The notes under the pieces are model-generated. The model did not search any database. It was not told where the DNA came from and saw only the letters and a list, made by a program, of their open reading frames with translations. A stretch of DNA of 64,000 nt from Polynucleobacter sp. JS-Mosq-20-D10 (lineage in GTDB: Bacteria; Pseudomonadota; Gammaproteobacteria; Burkholderiales; Burkholderiaceae), in assembly GCF_018687755.1 (NCBI RefSeq), contig NZ_CP061305.1:248001-312000 (forward strand), written 5' to 3'. Shown in pieces: positions 51,915-60,696 of the stretch (the first letter of the stretch is position 1; each line of letters opens with the position of its first letter). A program made the translations under genes and the position numbers.

Positions 51915-53375
51915 ATGAGTATGAATGTACTGATTTATGGGGCAGGAGAAGCCGGTACTCAGATTGCTGATTATTGCGAAAAGTCTAATGTTTATTGTCT
52001 AGTTGGTTTTATTGATGATAATTCTGCGCTCTATGATAAGGATATCAAGAAGATTCAGGTGTATCCGCCTGAAAAAATTGACGAGCTAGTTAAAAATCTT
52101 GATGTAAAAGAAATTTTTATTGCAATTCCATCCGCTCAACGAGATCGGTATCAGGCAATTCTGCGTAAATTGAGTGCCTATCAAGTCCATTTAAGAACAT
52201 TGCCAAAGTTAGATGATATTAATGACGGCAAAGTTAACCTAGAGGATGTCAAAGAAATTAATATTGAAGACTTATTGTTGCGCTCGCCAGTTAAGCCGAT
52301 AAGTGATCTTTTAGGTCAAAATATAATTAATAAGGTAGTCTTAATAACTGGAGCTGGTGGATCAATTGGCAGTGAGCTTTGTAGGCAAATTATTAGACAA
52401 ATGCCAAATCAAATTATCATAATTGACTATTCAGAATTTAATTTATTCACAATATCAGAAGAGCTTTATGCGTTTGCGAAAAAAATTAATTTTCCTAGAT
52501 CGGCTATTTTTTCATTGCTTGCATCAGTTTCAGATGAGATGCAAATTCGGTCAATAGTTGAAAAATTTAAACCAAGCACCATATTTCATGCTGCGGCATT
52601 CAAGCATGTAAGTCTTGTTGAGAATAATATTTCAGCAGCATTTAAAAATAACATAATAGGAACGTTAAATGTTGCAAAAGCAGCATATGAGCTTGGAGTA
52701 AAAAACTTTACCTTAATTAGTACTGATAAGGCTGTGCGACCGACTAGTGTAATGGGAATGTCGAAAAGACTCTCTGAAATGATCTTGCAATCATTTGCAT
52801 CCCCGAAGTTTAAAAAAAACATTTTTCACGAAACATGCTTTTCAATCGTAAGGTTTGGAAATGTATTGGGCTCATCGGGTTCAGTGGTTCCTATCTTTAG
52901 GGAGCAAATCACACGGGGTGGACCCGTTACAGTTACTCATCCAGAGGTAACGAGGTACTTTATGACTATTAGTGAAGCTGCGGAACTTGTAATTCAGGCC
53001 TCATCACTTGCCAAAGGGGGGGATATGTTTTTGCTGGATATGGGCGAGCCGGTAAAAATTTATGAGCTCGCTAGAAAAATGGTTTGGCTATCAGGCAAGA
53101 CTGTTAAAAGCTCCAACAATCCTTCTGAAGGCATTGAAATCATGTTTACGGGCCTAAAGCCTGGTGAAAAGTTGGTTGAAGAGATGTTTATAGTGGATTC
53201 ATCAGAGCCAACTAGGCACCCTAAAATTGTTAGAATTCAAGAAGATTTTTTAGATTGGGAATTTTTTGGGTCAAAGTTACTTGAAATAAACTTTAATAAT
53301 TGCGATGAAGCAGATGCTATGTGCAGAAAATTTTTGGCCTTATATACTCAGCAGTCGATTTTTCAATTGAACTGA
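51915..53375 (+). CDS. CapD/WbpM-family nucleoside-diphosphate-sugar dehydratase lacking the membrane domain
   Basis: A 486-residue protein. It starts with the Rossmann segment that in WbpM follows four membrane helices (VLIYGAGEAGTQIADYC, VGFIDDN), then the SDR domain: LITGAGGSIGSELCRQI near residue 142, IDYSEFNLF, AAAFKHVSLVE, ISTDKAVRPTSVMGMSKR (Met in place of the usual Tyr, normal for WbpM), HPEVTRYFMTISEAAELVIQA and FTGLKPGEKLVEE. Probably a UDP-GlcNAc 4,6-dehydratase, soluble. Its stop codon lies inside the left end of the IS (53368), so the last three residues may be IS-derived. Confidence 0.82.
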   Translation: MSMNVLIYGAGEAGTQIADYCEKSNVYCLVGFIDDNSALYDKDIKKIQVYPPEKIDELVKNLDVKEIFIAIPSAQRDRYQAILRKLSAYQVHLRTLPKLDDINDGKVNLEDVKEINIEDLLLRSPVKPISDLLGQNIINKVVLITGAGGSIGSELCRQIIRQMPNQIIIIDYSEFNLFTISEELYAFAKKINFPRSAIFSLLASVSDEMQIRSIVEKFKPSTIFHAAAFKHVSLVENNISAAFKNNIIGTLNVAKAAYELGVKNFTLISTDKAVRPTSVMGMSKRLSEMILQSFASPKFKKNIFHETCFSIVRFGNVLGSSGSVVPIFREQITRGGPVTVTHPEVTRYFMTISEAAELVIQASSLAKGGDMFLLDMGEPVKIYELARKMVWLSGKTVKSSNNPSEGIEIMFTGLKPGEKLVEEMFIVDSSEPTRHPKIVRIQEDFLDWEFFGSKLLEINFNNCDEADAMCRKFLALYTQQSIFQLN

Positions 53376-53405
53376 CCTGATTTTTAGTACCACTCCATAA
53401 GAGAG
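53368..53405. repeat. IS left terminal inverted repeat
   Basis: 38 bases starting TGAACTGACC and ending ATAAGAGAG. When the right end is reverse-complemented, TGAACTG, ATTT, CCACT and AAGAGAG match in order with a one-base gap. Confidence 0.75.
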
Positions 53406-53442
53406 GATTTTTGATAATCTCTCACTTAAAGGAGTGCTAAAT

Positions 53443-53724
53443 ATGGCAAAAGACCAACGTCTTAAACCCGAGCAAATCGTCACCTTATTGCGTCAAATCG
53501 ATGTTTTAACCACCAATGGCAAAACCCTAGCCCAAGCTTGTAAAGAAGTGGGCACGGTTGAGCAAAGCTACTATCGCTGGCGCAAGATCTATGGTGGTAT
53601 GAAAGTCGATCAGGCACGTAAGTACAATGATCTGGAGGTGGAAAATACCCGGCTTAAGAAGCTCGTAGCGGACTTATCGCTACGAGAAGTCATGCTCAAG
53701 GAAGTCATTAAGGGAAACTTCTAA
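53443..53724 (+). CDS. IS3-family transposase OrfA
   Basis: 93 residues from ATG 53443, preceded by AAAGGAG at 53428. It has a helix-turn-helix (LKPEQIVTLLRQIDVL, KTLAQACKEVGTVEQSYYRWRKIYGG) and a leucine-zipper tail (DLEVENTRLKKLVADLSL) typical of IS3 OrfA. Intact. The final codons overlap orfB through the heptamer at 53712. Confidence 0.93.
   Translation: MAKDQRLKPEQIVTLLRQIDVLTTNGKTLAQACKEVGTVEQSYYRWRKIYGGMKVDQARKYNDLEVENTRLKKLVADLSLREVMLKEVIKGNF
53712..53718 (+). promoter_or_regulatory. -1 ribosomal frameshift slippery site in IS orfA/orfB overlap
   Basis: The heptamer GGGAAAC reads G GGA AAC in the orfA frame, the X XXY YYZ form used for programmed -1 frameshifting. Slippage one base back gives GGG AAA CTT in the orfB frame, which opens just after a TAA at 53709-53711. 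Such frameshifting makes the OrfAB transposase in IS3 elements. Confidence 0.7.
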
Positions 53725-53753
53725 GCCCTGCTAAACGCAAAACAGCTGCTCAG

Positions 53754-54584
53754 GTGTTGATGAATAAATACTCAACATCAGAGCGCTTAGCTTGTGAATT
53801 AGTGGGGCTATCCAGAGCAGCGTATCGGTACATGCCATTACCTAGAGATGACGAAGAGCCGCTTAGAGCCGAGGTCATCCGGATGGCTAGCACCTATGGC
53901 CGGTATGGCTATCGCTTTATTGCCAGCATGATGCGTAATGTTGGTTGGGGACAAGCGACTACCGCCAAGGTCGCTCGCATTTGGCGGCAAGAAGGCTTAA
54001 AGATCCCACAAAAGTAGCCTCCTAGAGGTAGACTCTGGCTCTCCGATGGCAGTTGTATGAGGCTGCGAGCTACTGCCCCCAATCATGTGTGGAGTTACGA
54101 CTTTGTCTTTATTAGAGATGCTTATGGTGGCAAGATCCGGATGCTCACCATGATTGATGAGTTCACCAGGAAATGCTTAACGATCCACTGCGCCAGAAGA
54201 ATTGGCTCGACCCAAGTGATTGAACAACTGGCCAACGCCATGATTGAAAACGGTATCCCAGAGTACATCCGAAGTGATAACGGCCCAGAATTTATTGCTA
54301 AAGAGCTACGCAGTTGGTTATCTGGTATTGGAGTGAAGACTGCTTACATTGAACCAGGGAGTGCTTGGGAGAATGGCTTTTGTGAGAGCTTTAACGGCAC
54401 CTTCAGAGACAACCTTTTGGATGGGGAGATCTTTTACAACCTTAAAGAAGCCCAAATTATCGTGGGGGAGTGGGTCAAGCACTATAACCATGTTAGGCCA
54501 CATAGTGCATTAGATTATAGACCACCAGCACCCCAAACCCAAGCACCCAAAATCAACCCATGTTGCTGCAATGATTTACTATAG
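53754..54584 (+). pseudogene. IS3-family transposase OrfB, interrupted by one stop codon
   Basis: DDE integrase read from GTG 53754 or by frameshift from orfA. The N-terminal part (EVIRMASTYGRYGYRFIASM, VARIWRQEGLKIPQK) and the catalytic part (APNHVWSYDFV with Asp, IRSDNGPEFI with Asp, NGFCESFNGTFRDNLLDGE with Glu, HYNHVRPHSALDYR) are in the same frame. They are separated only by TAG at 54015-54017; the bases after it (CCT CCT AGA GGT) continue the family sequence, so a CAG-to-TAG change is the simplest cause. All DDE residues remain. Confidence 0.9.
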
Positions 54585-54589
54585 AAATA

Positions 54590-54626
54590 CTCTCTTTGGT
54601 AGTGGACCTAAATTGACAGCAGTTCA
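54590..54626. repeat. IS right terminal inverted repeat
   Basis: 37 bases ending CAGTTCA at the junction with the manC remnant, matching the left end as reverse complement. See the mobile element entry. Confidence 0.75.
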
Positions 54627-54685
54627 GTGGTTACCTTGGTGAAGGAGATATCGTGCGCTTTGAAAATACGTACGGTAAAGATTAA
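54626..54685 (+). pseudogene. 3'-terminal remnant of a second manC
   Basis: Twenty codons next to the IS translate to SGYLGEGDIVRFENTYGKD then stop, matching the C-terminus of the intact ManC in this window (SGSYLGEDDIVRFEDTYGRT). Only the last ~20 residues survive; the rest was lost at the IS boundary. Confidence 0.9.
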
Positions 54686-54709
54686 TTGTGAAATGAAAAA
54701 CTGCAATAT

Positions 54710-54856
54710 GTGAGCGAGAAAAAAATCATCGTTGTTACAAGCATTAGGGGGCAAGATAGATCTTACTTAGTAGAACTCCTATTGAAAGGGTAATACTTCA
54801 TGACAGTAAGCACCATAACTCATATACTGAGCGTTTCGATCATCATCATTTTAGCA
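54710..54856 (+). pseudogene. 5' remnant of a second gmd
   Basis: After the manC remnant, GTG 54710 reads VSEKKIIVVTSIRGQDRSYLVE then LLLKG and TAA (54791). This matches the Gmd N-terminus ([23 protein letters not shown]), with two of the nucleotide-binding residues altered. Further on, in another frame, NSYTERFDHHHF resembles SFNTERVDHLY of Gmd. The gene is frameshifted, stopped and mutated. The manC'-gmd' order repeats that of the intact genes at 37310-39960. Confidence 0.85.
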
Positions 54857-54885
54857 AAAATATATCTATTAACCGATCATAAATT

Positions 54886-55956
54886 ATGTTTCCTTTTCAA
54901 AATATTCCAAAATCATTAGTCGTTAAATATTTAAATTTCGCTGATAAAAATAAGGAGTTAAATCGCTCAGAGGTTATTATTAAATTAATTATCTTCGACT
55001 TTGTTATCCCAATTCTTCGAAAATATAAGCATAATGAAATTCTTGAAATTGGATGTGGTCAAGGTATTCATGGGGCCCTTTTATCGTTATTTGGGAATGT
55101 TAAAATTACTGATTTGGCTCAGACTGAGAATTGGATGGGGGATGCTGCCTCAATAAGGAAAAGTGTATTAGATGGCTTGGCAGTAGATAGAGTCGAATTC
55201 ATGTCCAACGATGGGTTGAGCCTCCCCTATCCAGACTGTTTTTTTGATGTCGTTTACCACAATTCAGTAATCGAGCATGTGCCGGATGTTGTTGCCTTCA
55301 ATAGCGAAATTAAAAGAGTTTTAAAGCCTGGGGGGCTAGTTTTATGCATTACAGGAACAAGATTACTTTGTATTTTCCGATTATTTAGATACTACCTATG
55401 TCGACAGCCGCTACAATTTTTTATCAATATGCGGAAGATGTCCCACTATCCTAAGATTATTAGATTGTTAGTATCGGAAAATGCGCCTGAGAAAGAATTA
55501 AGCATTTCCAGCAGAGAATTCTATAAGATAATTCCAAGGTTATCTCATTATTTAAAAAACCCAGCTTATAATGAAATATTAATTAGAACATTGGCAACTG
55601 AATCTGGACTGAGTGTCAATACTCTTTTGTCTGGAGTAGCTAAGTATCTAGAGACTCATAGGCTTGCCAGAGTTTATTTGTATTTACTCCCCGTAACGCA
55701 TGGCCAGCATTATAGAGGTATTTGGCATGAGTATCGAGAGTGGGGTATTAACAATTGGCTTAAAACCTTCAAAGAGGCGGATTTAATTGTGGTCGATGTA
55801 ATGCCTTATAGATTTCAGCATCTTTTGGAGTGGACGCCATTCAGAATACTTAATGTGATTGGATATTTATTGGCGATCCCCATAATCCGGGTTATCAATA
55901 AATCAATAAAAGTTAGCTGGTCTAGCGAGTTTATTTTAGTTGCTAAAAAAAAGTAA
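54886..55956 (+). CDS. class I SAM-dependent methyltransferase
   Basis: A 356-residue protein with the SAM motif ILEIGCGQGIHGALLSLFG (near residue 48), DAASIRKSV, and a Methyltransf_11 core: YPDCFFDVVYHNSVIEHVPDV, KRVLKPGGLVLCITGT. The long C-terminal part (about 190 residues) is unfamiliar and ends in a hydrophobic segment (LLEWTPFRILNVIGYLLAIPIIRV). It may methylate a glycan intermediate, but the substrate is unknown. It starts shortly after the manC'-gmd' remnants. Confidence 0.75.
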   Translation: MFPFQNIPKSLVVKYLNFADKNKELNRSEVIIKLIIFDFVIPILRKYKHNEILEIGCGQGIHGALLSLFGNVKITDLAQTENWMGDAASIRKSVLDGLAVDRVEFMSNDGLSLPYPDCFFDVVYHNSVIEHVPDVVAFNSEIKRVLKPGGLVLCITGTRLLCIFRLFRYYLCRQPLQFFINMRKMSHYPKIIRLLVSENAPEKELSISSREFYKIIPRLSHYLKNPAYNEILIRTLATESGLSVNTLLSGVAKYLETHRLARVYLYLLPVTHGQHYRGIWHEYREWGINNWLKTFKEADLIVVDVMPYRFQHLLEWTPFRILNVIGYLLAIPIIRVINKSIKVSWSSEFILVAKKK

Positions 55957-56067
55957 ACCGACAATCACTCGGCTAGTCTTATAAGTACATTAAAGCGAAC
56001 AGATTCAACTATATTTATGACATGAGGATTACAATGATCTTCATACGGAAAAACAACATTAAAAAAT

Positions 56068-56823
56068 ATGGTATCTAAATTAAGTCTAGTTGACTATTTA
56101 AGGAAAAAATACAATCACAGCTCCGAAAACCTCTTTTTTTTCGTTTTTGCCTGGTGGAAAATCATAGTGGCTTTTGGGGGAATTGGTTTAATTTGCACCT
56201 TTATTTTTTTAAAACCACAAGCTGAGGTATTCGAAGTTAATGCCTTGATAAAATTGCCCCAATATTTTGATTTAGCCAAGAGAAATTACTCTACTCTGCA
56301 GTCTGCAGATGAGCTAATGAATGAGTCTCAAAAACAATTGGAGAAAATAAATCTACTATGTGGGGCGTTTGATTTAAATAGTGTCCGCAGATTGAGTGTT
56401 GCGCCTAATCCTAAAATTCAAAACACACTCGATTACAAAATTTATATTAAGACCCCAGATGATGCTCAGAAGTGTATATCAGAGTGGATTAAATTTGTTG
56501 ATCAATCTTACAGTACCCAATTAAAAATTAGGGCTCATCTTTTGAGCAAAGCCCTTTCAGATCTTGACACTTTAAACAACACTTCTAATAAGGCCAAGCG
56601 CATTCAGCCTGAGGCAATAAATTTGATATCTATAGATTTGCTTTCATTGAATAGTATTTCTTACTCAGAATTGGTTTCTGAAATAACAATAGTGCCGGTG
56701 GAGCATAGGGGTAAAAGGTTTATTTCAATTCTTTGGGGTACTTTTTTGGGTCTTTTATTTGGTCTTTTAATTGCAATCCTATTTAATTCAAGATTGAAAA
56801 AAAAGAATATAGGTTTTAGATAA
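56068..56823 (+). CDS. Wzz-like chain-length determinant protein
   Basis: A 251-residue protein with two membrane segments, N-terminal (WWKIIVAFGGIGLICTFIFL, about residues 30-50) and C-terminal (FISILWGTFLGLLFGLLIAILF, about 218-240), enclosing a periplasmic domain with coiled-coil tendency. This is the polysaccharide co-polymerase plan; the FEVNALIKLP segment after the first helix fits Wzz. It lacks an extended kinase domain. It ends 16 bases before the epimerase gene. Confidence 0.68.
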   Translation: MVSKLSLVDYLRKKYNHSSENLFFFVFAWWKIIVAFGGIGLICTFIFLKPQAEVFEVNALIKLPQYFDLAKRNYSTLQSADELMNESQKQLEKINLLCGAFDLNSVRRLSVAPNPKIQNTLDYKIYIKTPDDAQKCISEWIKFVDQSYSTQLKIRAHLLSKALSDLDTLNNTSNKAKRIQPEAINLISIDLLSLNSISYSELVSEITIVPVEHRGKRFISILWGTFLGLLFGLLIAILFNSRLKKKNIGFR

Positions 56824-56838
56824 TTTAGGAGGCATGCT

Positions 56839-57846
56839 TTGAGAGTTCTTGTTACTGGGGCCGCTGGATTTATTGGTTCTGCGCTAGCCTTGCGTTTACT
56901 TGCAAGGGGTGATGAAGTAATTGGGGTTGATAATCACAATAATTACTATAGCCAAACTCTAAAGGAGGATCGCTTACAGCGACATGTAGATCATCCTGGC
57001 TATACGCATCAACGACTCGATCTTGCTGATCGGGATTCAGCTGCTCACTTATTTAAAGTGTACAGGCCAGATAGAGTAGTTCATTTAGCTGCTCAGGCTG
57101 GAGTTCGCTATTCCCTGGAGAATCCTGCCGCATACATAGATAGCAATTTAGTGGGTTTTGGAAATGTCCTTGAGGGATGCCGTCAATACAAAGTGGACCA
57201 CCTTGTCTATGCAAGCTCATCTAGTGTTTATGGAGCAAATGTGAAACTTCCATTTTCAGTGCATGACAATGTTGACCATCCTTTGAGTTTGTATGCGGCA
57301 ACTAAAAAGGCTAATGAGCTTATGGCGCATTCCTATAGTCATTTATATGACTTACCATCTACTGGACTACGTTTTTTTACCGTATACGGCCCCTGGGATC
57401 GGCCGGATATGGCGCTTCAAAAATTTGCTACTAGCATTATGCGGGGAGAGGTAATAAAAGTCTTTAATAATGGCAATCATTTGCGTGACTTTACTTTCAT
57501 TGATGATATTGTTGAAGGGGTTATCTGTGCATTAGATAACATCGCTGCGCCTAATATTCGGTGGGCTGAGGGCAATCCTGACTCAGGTACTAGTTTTGCC
57601 CCATGGCGTGTTTACAACATAGGCAATAGTCAGCCGGTAAAGCTGTTAGATTATGTAGCTCAACTTGAAAATGCCCTCGGCACTAAGGCAAACATTGAGT
57701 TGCTTCCACTCCAGGCAGGGGATCTTCTGGATACATGGGCAAACATTGATGATTTAGTCTCTGATTTTAACTACAGACCTAACACCCCTATTAAGCGCGG
57801 CGTAGAAAAATTTGTGGAGTGGTTTAAGTCTTACTACAAAATATGA
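56839..57846 (+). CDS. UDP-glucuronate 4-epimerase-like protein
   Basis: NAD-dependent epimerase interconverting UDP-glucuronate and UDP-galacturonate, or a related uronic acid. The 335-residue protein has VTGAAGFIGSALALRLL, the GVDNHNNYYSQTLKEDRL segment typical of uronate epimerases, HLAAQAGVRYSLENP, YASSSSVYG, catalytic YAATKKANELMAHSYSHLY, and FFTVYGPWDRPDMA. TTG start at 56839 with AGGAGG eight bases upstream. It could supply a uronic acid for the same glycan as the wbp genes that follow. Confidence 0.85.
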   Translation: MRVLVTGAAGFIGSALALRLLARGDEVIGVDNHNNYYSQTLKEDRLQRHVDHPGYTHQRLDLADRDSAAHLFKVYRPDRVVHLAAQAGVRYSLENPAAYIDSNLVGFGNVLEGCRQYKVDHLVYASSSSVYGANVKLPFSVHDNVDHPLSLYAATKKANELMAHSYSHLYDLPSTGLRFFTVYGPWDRPDMALQKFATSIMRGEVIKVFNNGNHLRDFTFIDDIVEGVICALDNIAAPNIRWAEGNPDSGTSFAPWRVYNIGNSQPVKLLDYVAQLENALGTKANIELLPLQAGDLLDTWANIDDLVSDFNYRPNTPIKRGVEKFVEWFKSYYKI

Positions 57847-57981
57847 TTAAGCCTACTTTCTAGTATTTTGTAATGGCTTGAATATTAATACTTTGCTGCT
57901 GATGGCTTTTTTGTAAAAACTAATGAATTAAACTATCGGAAGATCAAGTTTTTCTAATCCGATTTAACGTGAGGTTGATAA

Positions 57982-59043
57982 ATGTTACGCTTTGCTTTGG
58001 TTGGATGCGGAAGGATCGCTAAGAAGCACTCGGAATTATTGGGTTTGGAGCAAATTGATGGCGGTCGATTGGTTGCTGTATGTGATTTGGATAAAAATAA
58101 AGCTCAGACTGTAGCGAAGAATTATTCTGTGCCATTTTATGTTGATATGCACGATATGATGATGTCAGAACATATCGATGTTGTTGTGGTTCTAACGGAG
58201 AGTGGAAATCATGCGACCAATGTGGTTGAGCTAGCGCAATATCGAAAGCATATTGTGGTTGAAAAGCCAATGGCTTTAACCGTAGCTGATTCTGATTTAA
58301 TGATTCGTGCGTGTGACGAAGCCGGAATAAAATTATTTGTTGTCAAACAGAATCGTTTTAATGTCCCAGTTATTAAGTTGCGTGATGCGATTGAAAAGCA
58401 AAGATTTGGCAAAATGGTGTTAGGAACCGTTCGGGTTAGATGGTGTCGAACACAAGAGTATTATGACCAAGCCCCGTGGCGCGGGACTTGGTTGATGGAC
58501 GGTGGCGTTCTAACAAATCAAGCTAGTCACCATATAGATCTTCTCGAATGGATGGTCGGTGATGTTGAGAGTGTATTTGCCCGTAGTGTAACTGCATTAG
58601 CAAATATTGAAGCTGAAGATACAGCGGTAGTCGTGCTTAAATTTCAAAATGGTGCCCTAGGTGTTATTGAGGCTACAACTGCGACTCGCCCAAAAGATCT
58701 TGAAGGATCAATTTCAATATTAGGCGAGGGCGGTACGGTTGAAATTGGAGGTTTTGCTGTAAATGAAATGAAAGTTTGGAATTTTGCAAAGCTAGAGGCA
58801 GGAGATAGCGATGTTATAAAAAATTATTCAGTCAACCCCCCAAATATTTATGGATTTGGGCATAAAGCATATTACGAGCATGTTGTTGATTGCATTAAAA
58901 ATAATCGCAAACACCTTGTCGATGGCCTTGAGGGTCGCAAGAGTATTGAGTTAATTAATGCAATTTATGAATCTATTGAGACTGGTAAAGAAGTCTTTTT
59001 AAGATTTAAGCCGCAGTTAGGTAGGCTTGGTGGGGGTTTATGA
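57982..59043 (+). CDS. Gfo/Idh/MocA-family oxidoreductase, WbpB-like (module 1)
   Basis: Predicted NAD-dependent sugar-nucleotide 3-dehydrogenase of a diacetamido-uronic-acid pathway. The 353-residue protein has the Rossmann motif FALVGCGRIAKKH, VAVCDLD, IVVEKPMALT (catalytic Lys), FVVKQNRFN, and DGGVLTNQASHHIDLLEWMVG. It is a clear paralogue of the gene at 62011 (shared VGCGRI, EKPMA, RGTW, NQASH, DLL, LEGSI and VNE), but far from identical. Followed by an acetyltransferase and an aminotransferase with overlapping stop-start, a coupled unit. Confidence 0.85.
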   Translation: MLRFALVGCGRIAKKHSELLGLEQIDGGRLVAVCDLDKNKAQTVAKNYSVPFYVDMHDMMMSEHIDVVVVLTESGNHATNVVELAQYRKHIVVEKPMALTVADSDLMIRACDEAGIKLFVVKQNRFNVPVIKLRDAIEKQRFGKMVLGTVRVRWCRTQEYYDQAPWRGTWLMDGGVLTNQASHHIDLLEWMVGDVESVFARSVTALANIEAEDTAVVVLKFQNGALGVIEATTATRPKDLEGSISILGEGGTVEIGGFAVNEMKVWNFAKLEAGDSDVIKNYSVNPPNIYGFGHKAYYEHVVDCIKNNRKHLVDGLEGRKSIELINAIYESIETGKEVFLRFKPQLGRLGGGL

Positions 59044-59513
59044 GCTCAGAAAAGATTTATGAATCTAAGATTATCGATGTAACTTTCGGAGTTGATGTAA
59101 CTATCATTAATCCAGTCAATATTTACGAATGTTTTATTGGAGATAAGGCCTTTATAGGCCCATTTGTTGAGATACAAAAAGGGGTAATTATTGGTGCAAG
59201 CTCAAAGATTCAGTCTCACACTTTCATATGTGAACTAGTAGAGATAGGTGAGTATTGCTTTGTAGGTCATGGCGTGATGTTTATTAATGATTTATTTGAA
59301 GAAGGTGCTCCAGCAAGGGGAAATCGCTCATTTTGGAAGCGCACTCGAATTGAGAGTAATGTGTCAATTGGTAGTAATGCAACAATCTTACCTGTTTTTA
59401 TATGTAGCAATACTGTTATTGGGGCCGGATCTGTGGTGACAAAAGATATTGTTGTGCCTGGAGTCTATGCTGGCAATCCTGCAAAATTAATAAGAAAAAT
59501 AATCCTCGGTTGA
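59040..59513 (+). CDS. hexapeptide-repeat N-acetyltransferase, WbpD-like (module 1)
   Basis: A 157-residue left-handed beta-helix protein with isoleucine-patch repeats (CFIGDKAFIGPFVEIQKGVIIGASSKI, GSNATILPVFICSNTVIGAGSVVTKD, AGNPAKLIRKI) typical of sugar N-acetyltransferases acting on UDP-3-aminosugars. Shorter than the relative at 63113 (201 residues), which retains an extra C-terminal segment. Its ATG overlaps the upstream stop (ATGA) and its own stop overlaps the next start (TGATG), so translation is coupled. Confidence 0.8.
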   Translation: MSSEKIYESKIIDVTFGVDVTIINPVNIYECFIGDKAFIGPFVEIQKGVIIGASSKIQSHTFICELVEIGEYCFVGHGVMFINDLFEEGAPARGNRSFWKRTRIESNVSIGSNATILPVFICSNTVIGAGSVVTKDIVVPGVYAGNPAKLIRKIILG

Positions 59514-60634
59514 TGAAAATGAATTTCAAAATTCCATCTGTTGACTTATACGAACAATACTTAAATATTCAAGGTGAAATTGACAGTGTCATTAAGGATG
59601 TTATCAAAAGCTCTTCATTTATTCGTGGGCCATATGTGGATAATTTTGAGAAAATGTTTGCTCAAATTATGGAGCGAAAGTACTGTGTCTCATGCGCAAA
59701 TGGAACCGACTCCTTGTATATTGCTATGCGGGCTCTAGATGTTGGGCCGGGTGATGAAGTTATTGTGCCGGCCCATTCTTGGATATCAACAGCTGAAACA
59801 GTTACCCAAGCTGGCGCCAACATAGTTTTTTGCGATGTCGATAAAGAAACTTTTACTATCGACCCGGCTGCCCTTGAGTCAAAAATCACGACGAAGACTG
59901 TTGGGGTAATACCAGTTCATCTTTATGGTCAACCGGCTAATATGCATAAAATTATGGATATAGCAGATAGGAATAAATTATGGGTAATAGAGGATTGCGC
60001 CCAAGCACATCTTGCACGTTGCAATGGAAAGTTAGTTGGCACTTTTGGAATAGCTGCCTCTTATTCTTTTTACCCAGGTAAAAATTTAGGCGCGATGGGG
60101 GATGCTGGTGCAATAACAACAAACGATGAATTTCTCGCAGATAAGATGGCAATGTTTGCACGTCATGGTGGATTAAAAAAAGGCGAACATAAAATTGAGG
60201 GAATAAATAGTAGGCTTGATGGAATTCAGGCTGCAATATTGTCGGTTAAACTACCACATCTTCTAAATTGGACAAAATTGCGTCAATCGCACGCCAGTCG
60301 ATACGCTAAAATGCTTTCACCGATAAAAAAAATAACCGTACCAAAAGTAGCTGAGGAAATGGAGCATGTATGGCATTTATATGTTGTTAAGCATGAAAAA
60401 CGTGACGAATTAGCAAAATATCTCAATTCACGTGGAATTCAAACAACGATTAATTATCCAGTTGCACTCCCTTTTTTAAGGGCCTATGCTCGATTTCAGC
60501 ACATCCCAGAGGAATTTCCAAACGCACACTTTAATCAATCAAGAATTCTATCGATACCAATATATCCAGAATTAACCTATGAAAAAATAGATCAAGTTGT
60601 TGAGGCTATCGATAGTTATTGCAAGCTGAAATGA
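59513..60634 (+). CDS. DegT/DnrJ-family aminotransferase, WbpE-like (module 1)
   Basis: PLP aminotransferase for the 3-amino group of a sugar nucleotide. The 373-residue protein from ATG 59513 has SSFIRGPYVDNFEKMFA, GTDSLYIAMRALDVGPGDEVIVPAHSWI, IEDCAQAHLA and the Schiff-base Lys190 in SFYPGKNLGAMGDAG, then RLDGIQAAIL. The normal Lys contrasts with the ColD-like gene in this window. It closes module 1 and lies 62 bases before the dehydrogenase gene. Confidence 0.88.
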   Translation: MKMNFKIPSVDLYEQYLNIQGEIDSVIKDVIKSSSFIRGPYVDNFEKMFAQIMERKYCVSCANGTDSLYIAMRALDVGPGDEVIVPAHSWISTAETVTQAGANIVFCDVDKETFTIDPAALESKITTKTVGVIPVHLYGQPANMHKIMDIADRNKLWVIEDCAQAHLARCNGKLVGTFGIAASYSFYPGKNLGAMGDAGAITTNDEFLADKMAMFARHGGLKKGEHKIEGINSRLDGIQAAILSVKLPHLLNWTKLRQSHASRYAKMLSPIKKITVPKVAEEMEHVWHLYVVKHEKRDELAKYLNSRGIQTTINYPVALPFLRAYARFQHIPEEFPNAHFNQSRILSIPIYPELTYEKIDQVVEAIDSYCKLK

Positions 60635-60696
60635 ATGTTAGATAAAAAATTATTGGAGCTATATTATCCAATGAGTAGTGATTTGAGGGGGGAGAA

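Larger units (their letters stand above)
53368..54626 (+). mobile_element. IS3-family insertion sequence, 1,259 bases
   Basis: Bounded by imperfect terminal inverted repeats (53368-53405 and 54590-54626) that begin TGAACTG on each side and share the tail AAGAGAG. It carries orfA (helix-turn-helix) and orfB (DDE integrase) in overlapping frames joined at a canonical slippery heptamer. orfB has one nonsense codon. No 3-4-base target duplication is seen: the left flank is CAAT, the right GTGG. The left end sits on the capD stop; the right end meets the remains of a second manC, so recombination or deletion followed insertion. Confidence 0.88.

Noticed and set aside
53364..54630. Target-site duplication of the IS
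   Set aside because: The four bases on either side (CAAT and GTGG) do not match, which fits loss of one flank by deletion.
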